DNA of 6,515 nucleotides from the NCBI GenBank assembly GCA_007135995.1, contig SLHU01000375.1, positions 1-6,515 of the forward strand, read 5' to 3'. A program made the translations under genes and the position numbers. The stretch is from Clostridiales bacterium. GTDB lineage: Bacteria > Bacillota > Clostridia > Saccharofermentanales > UBA5734. Under the pieces are notes generated by a model. That model saw nothing but the letters and a program-made list of their open reading frames with translations, did not search any database and was not told the DNA's origin. Below, one piece after another: positions 1-4,714 of the stretch. Position 1 is the stretch's first letter. Each line of letters opens with the position of its first letter.

Positions 1-1
1 G

Positions 2-430
2 CTTGATCAGCAGGGGATTGAAATCACGCTATACGATCCGGACAAACATACTGGCCTGAACGAGCTTTTCGATAATCTGGAAAACGAACCCTGGCGGGAA
101 ATCGTGATGGCGAATGAGTCTTCCGGCAGTGAGCGTGTGCCGCTGATCATTGTTGCCAGTGAGAATAAGGTGTACGGATTTACAGGGCCGATTCGAGTCG
201 AACCAAGCGGCAGAGGCTATTTCGCAGGAATAGGTGTCCATACGGATCTGCGCGGCAAAGGAGCAGGAAAAGCACTGTTTTCAGTTCTTTGCATGGAGCT
301 GAAACATATTGGCGCATCTTTCATGACGCTTTTCACGGGTGAAACAAATCCGGCCCGCAATATTTATGAGGCTGCCGGATTTAAAATTGTCAGAACATGG
401 GCTGACATGAAAAAGGAGATAAAAGTATGA
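2..430 (+). CDS. GNAT family N-acetyltransferase, C-terminal part (5' end outside window)
   Basis: The frame is open to the left edge, so the gene starts upstream; 142 residues are visible. They contain what looks like one whole GNAT domain. A beta strand with V-Y-G-F-T-G leads into the acetyl-CoA binding motif A (GIGVHTDLRGKGAGKALF, with the R-G-K-G-A-G pyrophosphate loop). The typical ending follows: N-P-A-R-N-I-Y-E-A-A-G-F and a last strand with R-T-W-A-D-M. The domain begins only about five residues after the window edge, following a linker-like L-D-Q-Q-G, so the complete protein may be a tandem two-domain GNAT; this is inference. An internal ATG at 104 lies inside the fold and is not a plausible start. 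The stop overlaps the next start (ATGA), so translation is probably coupled to the deacetylase. The family moves acetyl from acetyl-CoA to an amine; the substrate is unknown. B. subtilis also has a GNAT gene (ybbJ) near its muropeptide genes, which fits an amino-sugar or muropeptide role. Confidence 0.85.
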   Translation, partial: LDQQGIEITLYDPDKHTGLNELFDNLENEPWREIVMANESSGSERVPLIIVASENKVYGFTGPIRVEPSGRGYFAGIGVHTDLRGKGAGKALFSVLCMELKHIGASFMTLFTGETNPARNIYEAAGFKIVRTWADMKKEIKV

Positions 431-1122
431 CCAGAACAATCATGGCAATCGGCGGGCACATAGGGGATATGGAACTTACCTGCGGCGGTGTGCTGGCAAC
501 CCATGCGCTCAGAGGTGATAAAATCATCACCGTAGCGCTGACTGGCGGCGAAAAAGGCAATCCGCCGCACTTGAGCGTTGCTGATTATCGCAGGCAGAAA
601 GAAACAGAAGCACATGCGTTTGCCGGCATGCTTCAGGGAGAAGCGATTGTTTTCCCCTATGCTGACGGAGAACTCCCTGTCAATGAGCAGGTCTGTTTTG
701 AACTGTGCGATGTGATTCGTAAGTACAAACCAAATGTGCTGATCACCCACTGGAAAAACAGCATTCATAAGGACCATGAAGCGACGTACAAAATCGTTCA
801 GGACGCACAGTTTTATGCTGCGCTCCCAGGTTTTGTGCGCAGCTTGCCGCCTCACTTCGCGGCAGGCCCCTACTTCGCGGAAAACTGGGAAGATCCGGAT
901 GATTTTGTGCCGGCGGTCTATATGGAAGTCAGTCAGGATGGGTTTGATTTATGGCGTGAAGCAATTGCGAAACACTGGTTTACCGTCCACAGTGCATCTT
1001 TCGCGTATCGTGAATACTATACACATTTGATGTCAGTGCGGGGTATTGAAGCCCATAAAAAGTATGCACAGACTTTTAATTTGTCGCCCATGAACAAAAG
1101 GCAAGTTAAAACATCTTTTTGA
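427..1122 (+). CDS. PIG-L/LmbE-family deacetylase with altered catalytic motif
   Basis: This 231-residue protein has the size and layout of PIG-L (LmbE-like) zinc-dependent N-deacetylases, which remove acetyl from GlcNAc-type sugars. The N-terminal strand runs into G-G-H11-I-G-D14-M-E-L-T-C-G-G-V-L-A, the position of the canonical A-H-P-D-D-E motif. The second metal site is H114-K-D-H117 in T-H-W-K-N-S-I-H-K-D-H. By alignment with MshB, H11, D14 and H117 would be the zinc ligands and H114 the catalytic His. The usual general-base Asp, the first D of HPDD, is Gly13. No signal peptide is seen, so it is likely cytoplasmic. AAGGAG at 413-418, 8 nt ahead, supports the ATG at 427. The start overlaps the GNAT stop, and the serine hydrolase follows after 10 bp, so the three genes form one operon. 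A substrate derived from peptidoglycan (GlcNAc, MurNAc or a muropeptide) is inferred from context only. Confidence 0.88.
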   Translation: MTRTIMAIGGHIGDMELTCGGVLATHALRGDKIITVALTGGEKGNPPHLSVADYRRQKETEAHAFAGMLQGEAIVFPYADGELPVNEQVCFELCDVIRKYKPNVLITHWKNSIHKDHEATYKIVQDAQFYAALPGFVRSLPPHFAAGPYFAENWEDPDDFVPAVYMEVSQDGFDLWREAIAKHWFTVHSASFAYREYYTHLMSVRGIEAHKKYAQTFNLSPMNKRQVKTSF

Positions 1123-1132
1123 GGGCGGGTCT

Positions 1133-2212
1133 ATGCATTTTACTTACACTGAAAAACTACTGAGCCGGGCACTGATGGCCGGCGCATTTCCATCGGCTGC
1201 GGCGGCTGCTGGCAACCGGAACCAGGTTCTCTTCCAGTCGATTAAAGGTGACGCGGCTATCTGGCCGGTCAGGCGCTCATCATCGGCTGATACCCTTTAC
1301 GATATGGCGTCGCTGACAAAAATGATGGCGACAACGCTTGTTGCCATGAAGTTTATTGGCTGCGGAAAACTGCAGCTTGAAGGGTCAATCAGTGATTACT
1401 GCGACGCACCCCGGGATAAAGCGAAGATTACGATTCGGGATCTGCTGTGCCACACGGGCGGATTTCCGGCTCATTTTCTGCTTCGTGATTGCCAGGCTCC
1501 GCCCGAGGCCGCGGCAGATCTCATTCTCCGCAGGCCTCTGGACTGTAACCCGGGCACACGGGTGATTTACAGCTGCATGGGATTTATCCTGCTGGGACGC
1601 ATTCTGGAAACCATTTCGGGTCGGCCGCTCGATCAGCTGGCTCGGACAATGATTTTTGAACCGCTTAATATGCTGCGGACGGGTTATCTGACTGCTGAGC
1701 TTCCGATGCAGCGCCCCGTATCGCAGCTAACGGCCGCAACCGAATATGATCCTGTCAGCCAACAGTATCTTTGCGGGGTTGTGCATGATGAAAACGCACG
1801 ATTCTTACGCGGCGTGTCAGGGAATGCAGGTGTTTTCGCTCCGCTGGCCGACTGCATAAAGCTCGCGTCCTGTTTTTTGAATCAGGGTCGGGGTCTGCTT
1901 AACCCGGAACTGTTCAGTATGATGACATCGAACTGGACAGAAGGGCTTAATGAAAACCGCGGGCTGGGCGTTGCCGTCTGGAAAGAAGGAAAAAGCTGGT
2001 CTGGCGGACCTGCCCTTCAGGAAGGATCGTTTGGACACACAGGCTTTACCGGAACATCCCTTTATATCAGTCCGTATCATGATCTTTATTTTATCCTGCT
2101 GACAAACCGCGTGCATTTTGGCCGTGCACTGAACATTATGCCTGATTACCGGACCTTGTTCCATCAGGCAGTCATTGATGACTGGCAAAGGGAAAAACCG
2201 CATCAGGTTTGA
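1133..2212 (+). CDS. Serine hydrolase, beta-lactamase fold, AmiE-like N-acetylmuramoyl-L-alanine amidase candidate
   Basis: This 359-residue protein belongs to the class C beta-lactamase/transpeptidase-like family. The three active-site elements are visible: S60-L-T-K63 (nucleophile and base, in Y-D-M-A-S-L-T-K), Y146-S-C (the Tyr-x-Asn-type motif), and H302-T-G (the KTG-equivalent, in F-G-H-T-G-F-T-G-T-S). L-L-C-H-T-G-G near 105-110 is also typical of the family. In B. subtilis the family member AmiE (YbbE) strips the peptide from MurNAc and is encoded beside nagZ and namZ; the same neighbourhood here makes that the leading role. An esterase or D-amino-acid peptidase cannot be excluded from motifs alone. 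No signal peptide is apparent, unlike secreted homologues, so action in the cytoplasm is likely. GAGGG at 1121-1125 supports the ATG at 1133. A strong hairpin lies about 40 bp past the stop. Confidence 0.88.
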   Translation: MHFTYTEKLLSRALMAGAFPSAAAAAGNRNQVLFQSIKGDAAIWPVRRSSSADTLYDMASLTKMMATTLVAMKFIGCGKLQLEGSISDYCDAPRDKAKITIRDLLCHTGGFPAHFLLRDCQAPPEAAADLILRRPLDCNPGTRVIYSCMGFILLGRILETISGRPLDQLARTMIFEPLNMLRTGYLTAELPMQRPVSQLTAATEYDPVSQQYLCGVVHDENARFLRGVSGNAGVFAPLADCIKLASCFLNQGRGLLNPELFSMMTSNWTEGLNENRGLGVAVWKEGKSWSGGPALQEGSFGHTGFTGTSLYISPYHDLYFILLTNRVHFGRALNIMPDYRTLFHQAVIDDWQREKPHQV

Positions 2213-2249
2213 TCAGCCGGTCAGTGCATGTTTGTGTTTTTCCCGCGAA

Positions 2250-2271
2250 TCCTGCGGTGATAACCGCAGGA
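2250..2271 (+). terminator. Stem-loop after the serine hydrolase gene, possible terminator
   Basis: A perfect 9-bp stem (TCCTGCGGT / ACCGCAGGA) closes a GATA tetraloop 37 bp after the serine hydrolase stop. It is GC-rich in the middle and would form a stable RNA hairpin. The downstream strand is only AT-rich (AGTTAAATT) and not a true U-run, so efficient intrinsic termination is uncertain. An mRNA-stabilising 3' hairpin, or a partial terminator that allows some read-through into namZ, is equally possible. Confidence 0.4.
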
Positions 2272-2278
2272 AGTTAAA

Positions 2279-2295
2279 TTATGATATGATCATAA
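2279..2295. promoter_or_regulatory. 17-nt inverted repeat, candidate operator 1
   Basis: TTATGAT-ATG-ATCATAA is a perfect 7-bp inverted repeat around a 3-nt centre, in the spacer ahead of namZ. It lies about 45 bp upstream of a TATAAT hexamer. This is the size and symmetry of a dimeric regulator site. No regulator gene lies in the window and the sequence matches no operator I recognise. Confidence 0.35.
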
Positions 2296-2312
2296 CAGAC
2301 AGTCGAGAAGAC

Positions 2313-2335
2313 CCTGGCTTTCAAGATACGCCAGG
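2313..2335. repeat. Short inverted repeat CCTGGC/GCCAGG
   Basis: CCTGGC (2313-2318) and GCCAGG (2330-2335) are perfect 6-bp complements separated by 11 nt. They lie immediately upstream of the TATAAT at 2340, in the place where a -35 region would be. It could be a regulator site or a weak leader stem. No U-run follows, so it is not a terminator. Confidence 0.3.
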
Positions 2336-2345
2336 CTAATATAAT
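2318..2345 (+). promoter_or_regulatory. Candidate upstream namZ promoter (P1)
   Basis: A perfect TATAAT is present at 2340-2345. The best -35 at 16-bp spacing is CTTTCA (2318-2323), only three of six matches to TTGACA, so this promoter would probably need an activator or be weak. Transcripts from here would carry a leader of about 75 nt including the second inverted repeat. Confidence 0.35.
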
Positions 2346-2369
2346 AGTGACATGACGGCTATTGCTAAG

Positions 2370-2386
2370 CTGTCAAATATTGACAG
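2370..2386. promoter_or_regulatory. 17-nt inverted repeat over a TTGACA, candidate operator 2
   Basis: CTGTCAA-ATA-TTGACAG is a perfect 7-bp inverted repeat with a 3-nt centre. Its right half contains the consensus -35 hexamer TTGACA (2380-2385), so a protein bound here would block or control RNA polymerase at a promoter for namZ. The layout (7-3-7) equals that of the repeat at 2279-2295, although the half-site sequence differs. Confidence 0.45.
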
Positions 2387-2412
2387 TATTTACTGGGCTA
2401 CAAAGATATTAT
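2380..2412 (+). promoter_or_regulatory. Candidate proximal namZ promoter (P2)
   Basis: A consensus TTGACA stands at 2380-2385 and a good TATTAT at 2407-2412. The gap between them is 21 bp, longer than the usual 16-18 bp. GATATT at 2405-2410 would give 19 bp. Such stretched spacing is seen in promoters controlled by DNA-twisting regulators, but it may equally mean that the two hexamers do not belong together. The -35 lies inside the inverted repeat at 2370-2386. Confidence 0.3.
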
Positions 2413-2428
2413 ACGAGGAGAAAATGAT

Positions 2429-3598
2429 ATGTTCAGACCAGGATCGGAGAAACTGGAGGTTTTTTGCGGTATTGACCAGCTTGATACCGTTGACCGTTAT
2501 CTGCGCCATCAGCGTATTGGCCTGCTGACAACTCCTACGGGCATGGATAAAAAATACAAGGCAACGATTGACCGGCTGAATGAACACTATCATCTGCGCG
2601 CGCTATTTGCTCCGGAGCATGGTATTCGTGGTGACCAGCAGGCTGGCGAGATGATTGAGCATCAAAGAGATAAAAGAACCGGCCTGCCGGTCTACAGTCT
2701 TTATGGCAGTCACAAAGCGCCCACTTCTCAGCAGCTGGCTGATCTTGATGTTTTTGTTATTGACCTTCAGGACGTAGGCGCTCGTTTTTACACATATGTG
2801 TATTCGATGTATTATGCGATGGAGAGCTGCGCCCGTGCCGGCATACCTGTTATTGTGCTTGACCGTCCAAATCCGATCGGCGGACTGACCACGGAAGGTC
2901 CGTTGCTCCAGGCATCCTTTCGCTCTTTTGTGGGTCTCTTTCCTATCCCGGTGCGCTATGGACTGACCATCGGAGAGTTTGCCCGCTACATGAACCAGAC
3001 ACAGCAATTGAATTGTGCGCTGCATGTCGCGCATCTGGCAGGATGGAAAAGAAGTGCCTGCTATGATGATACTGATTTACCCTGGATTGCGCCGTCACCT
3101 AATATCCCGGTGATCGACAGCGCTTTGGCTTATATTGGTACTTGTCTCTTTGAAGGAACAAATGTTTCTGAAGGGCGCGGGACAACAAAACCTTTTGAAA
3201 TAGCCGGTGCGCCCTGGCTGAATCACGATAAAGTTCTCGCCGCGATCAATCAGGACATGCTGGCCGGATGTCGTCTCAGGCCCTGCTGGTATCAGCCTGT
3301 TTATTCAAAGTATAAAAATGAAATCTGTGCCGGTTTTCAAATCCATATTACAGACAGGTCAGCCTTCAGGCCCTTCTCTGCTGGTGTCGCTTTACTGGAC
3401 GCGATCAGGCAGACACACAATAATTTTTCTTTCAGGGAACCAGAAAAATCAGGCGAGCCCTGGTTTATTGATCTGCTGTCTGGAGATAATCAGATTCGCC
3501 AGCCGGACTTCAGCCTCACGGCCTATCTTGAGAAAGCCCGTGAACAGGCCGGTCTGTTTAAGCGTGAGTCATCACGATACTGGCTGTACAGCGAATGA
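2429..3598 (+). CDS. namZ: Exo-beta-N-acetylmuramidase NamZ (DUF1343, GH171, YbbC-like)
   Basis: This 389-residue protein carries the DUF1343 signature along its whole length. G14-I-D-Q-L is followed by the first strand R-I-G-L-L-T-T-P-T-G. Then come F-A-P62-E-H-G-I-R-G-D, G-L-P-V-Y-S-L-Y-G (85-93), the D-V-F-V-I-D-L-Q-D-V-G-A-R-F-Y-T-Y block (107-123), and V-L-D-R-P-N-P-I-G-G (143-152). The later blocks S-P-N-I-P and F-E-G-T-N-V-S-E-G-R-G-T-T-K-P-F are also present. B. subtilis NamZ (YbbC) cleaves MurNAc from the non-reducing end of peptidoglycan fragments. The secreted B. subtilis form has a signal peptide; here the protein begins directly at the family core, so it is probably cytoplasmic. 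GAGGAG at 2415-2420, 8 nt upstream, selects the ATG at 2429 over the out-of-frame ATG at 2424. It lies downstream of the deacetylase and AmiE-like genes but behind its own likely promoter, and is convergent with the activase gene 48 bp away. Confidence 0.93.
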   Translation: MFRPGSEKLEVFCGIDQLDTVDRYLRHQRIGLLTTPTGMDKKYKATIDRLNEHYHLRALFAPEHGIRGDQQAGEMIEHQRDKRTGLPVYSLYGSHKAPTSQQLADLDVFVIDLQDVGARFYTYVYSMYYAMESCARAGIPVIVLDRPNPIGGLTTEGPLLQASFRSFVGLFPIPVRYGLTIGEFARYMNQTQQLNCALHVAHLAGWKRSACYDDTDLPWIAPSPNIPVIDSALAYIGTCLFEGTNVSEGRGTTKPFEIAGAPWLNHDKVLAAINQDMLAGCRLRPCWYQPVYSKYKNEICAGFQIHITDRSAFRPFSAGVALLDAIRQTHNNFSFREPEKSGEPWFIDLLSGDNQIRQPDFSLTAYLEKAREQAGLFKRESSRYWLYSE

Positions 3599-3646
3599 AC
3601 CGGCGAAAGCTTGCATGATCAATCCTGATGGCTGAACTCAGTGAAT

Positions 3647-4555
3647 TCAGCTGTTCAGGTAGCGAACGCAAATGGACCTGTCCTCAAAGGGCTTGAGCAG
3701 TGTTTGTGCAGCTTCAGACGATAATTCAACTGCCTCAGGCATATCTGATTTCTGACCCAGACTTTCAAGTTTGCCATCAGCCAGCCTGTGGTAGGGTGAC
3801 AGCTCGACGCACTCTATGCCTTGCAGTTCATGCAGATATTGCGCCATTCGCGTCATATCTTCGATCTGATCATTATAACCGGGGATAACAGGGATTCTGA
3901 TGATAATCGAAGCGCCAGTGTTTGAAAGTCGCTCCAGATTTCGTAAAATAACCGCCTGGTCAACGCCGGTGGCCTGTTTGTGTTTATCAGAATCAAGTCC
4001 TTTCAGATCATATAAAAACAAATGCGTATAGGGCAGCACTTTTTCAAAGCTTTCCCAAGGCACATGACCTGCTGTATCAACTGCCGTATGCAAACCCTCA
4101 TCGCGGCAGCGCTTCAAAAGCTCGGCCGCGAAATCAGCCTGCATCAGCGGTTCACCGCCGCTGATTGTAATGCCGCCGCCGGATTGCTGATAAAACGGTT
4201 TGTCCCTGAGCAATACCTGGACGACTTCATCAGCCGTTTTTAAGCTGCCGCAGATCAGCAGGGCTTCAGCCGGACAGACTTTCGCGCAGTCGCCGCACAC
4301 AAGACACCGGTCGCGCCTGAGGATTGCCCTGTGATCAGTGCCCATTTCAAGCGCCTTCTGGGAACAGGCGCTGATGCAGGCCCGGCAGCCTGTGCAAAGA
4401 TGACGGAAAAACTGAAGCTGCTGGAAGCTGCTCTTCGATTCCGGATTATGGCACCAGAAACAATCCAGCGAGCATCCTTTAAAAAAAACGGTTGTCCGGA
4501 TGCCCGGGCCATCCTGGAGTGAAAACCGCTGAATATCAAAAATCATACCTTCCAT
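3647..4555 (-). CDS. Glycyl radical enzyme activating enzyme (radical SAM, two ferredoxin-type clusters)
   Basis: This 302-residue radical SAM activase uses S-adenosylmethionine and a 4Fe-4S cluster to place the radical on the partner enzyme's glycine. The N-terminus has the family block I-F-D-I-Q-R-F-S-L-Q-D-G-P-G-I-R-T-T, then C28-S-L-D-C32-F-W-C35 (CxxxCxxC). An inserted ferredoxin domain follows, with C54/C57/C60/C64 and C84/C87/C90/C94 (two CxxCxxCxxxC). The S132-G-G-E-P SAM-binding motif comes next. The two extra clusters place it with the activases of dehydratase and lyase GREs rather than the short PFL activase. AAGGA 9 nt upstream supports the ATG at 4555; a second in-frame ATG at 4546 overlaps the stop of an upstream cryptic frame (ATGA). 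It follows the GRE gene by 159 bp on the same strand. A run of eight T occurs in the coding strand just before the radical SAM cysteines. Confidence 0.93.
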   Translation of the reverse strand: MEGMIFDIQRFSLQDGPGIRTTVFFKGCSLDCFWCHNPESKSSFQQLQFFRHLCTGCRACISACSQKALEMGTDHRAILRRDRCLVCGDCAKVCPAEALLICGSLKTADEVVQVLLRDKPFYQQSGGGITISGGEPLMQADFAAELLKRCRDEGLHTAVDTAGHVPWESFEKVLPYTHLFLYDLKGLDSDKHKQATGVDQAVILRNLERLSNTGASIIIRIPVIPGYNDQIEDMTRMAQYLHELQGIECVELSPYHRLADGKLESLGQKSDMPEAVELSSEAAQTLLKPFEDRSICVRYLNS

Positions 4556-4690
4556 ATATGCCTGTCCTTATCATGAGGAGTGACTTTGACATCCTCTGTT
4601 AACTCTGATTCTGTCAGCATAGCTGCCGCAAATAAAGTCAGCGCCAGCGTATTTTGCTGAACGCCCGTCTTGCCTGCCTGACTGACTCAT
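4543..4690 (-). pseudogene. Cryptic small reading frame between GRE and activase, apparently frameshifted
   Basis: On the minus strand a frame runs uninterrupted from 4686 to the TGA at 4545-4543 and reads like a normal protein: ...TLALTLFAAAMLTESELTED, ending in HDKDRHIWKV. It has no start of its own in that frame near the beginning. An ATG at 4690 in another frame is followed by the 4-bp tandem units AGTC-AGTC-AGGC-AGGC. Removing one AGTC would join this ATG to the good frame and give a 47-residue protein beginning MSQAGKTGVQ. The stop overlaps the in-frame ATG at 4546 of the activase as ATGA, the usual sign of coupled genes. The ATG at 4690 lacks a well-placed Shine-Dalgarno (AGAAGG is about 16 nt away). 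I recognise no family. It may be a decayed gene, a remnant with the internal ATG at 4620 as start, or chance; the frame as it stands reads only 39 residues of poor quality from 4690. Confidence 0.33.
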
Positions 4691-4714
4691 GATAATCAAT
4701 CAGCGGCCTTCTGT

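Noticed and set aside
2228..2260. A 10-codon ORF (ATG TTT GTG ...) ending in the hairpin after the serine hydrolase gene, considered as a leader peptide.
   Set aside because: It has no ribosome binding site and no run of regulatory codons, and the hairpin is not followed by a U-run, so attenuation is not supported.
2424..2528. An alternative frame from the ATG at 2424 reads 34 residues resembling a lipoprotein signal peptide (Arg-rich start, hydrophobic stretch, ending V-L-A-C).
   Set aside because: It stops immediately after the Cys, its ATG is only 3 nt from the Shine-Dalgarno, and the overlapping frame from 2429 carries the conserved NamZ N-terminus (G-I-D-Q-L, R-I-G-L-L-T-T-P-T-G). It is most likely a shadow of that gene.
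3631..3658. Small complementary segments between the convergent genes (GCTGAA...TTCAGC, and alternatively CTGAAC...GTTCAG) as a bidirectional terminator.
   Set aside because: The stems are only 6 bp with sizeable loops and no T-run on either strand, and the element extends into the activase coding end. Too weak to call.
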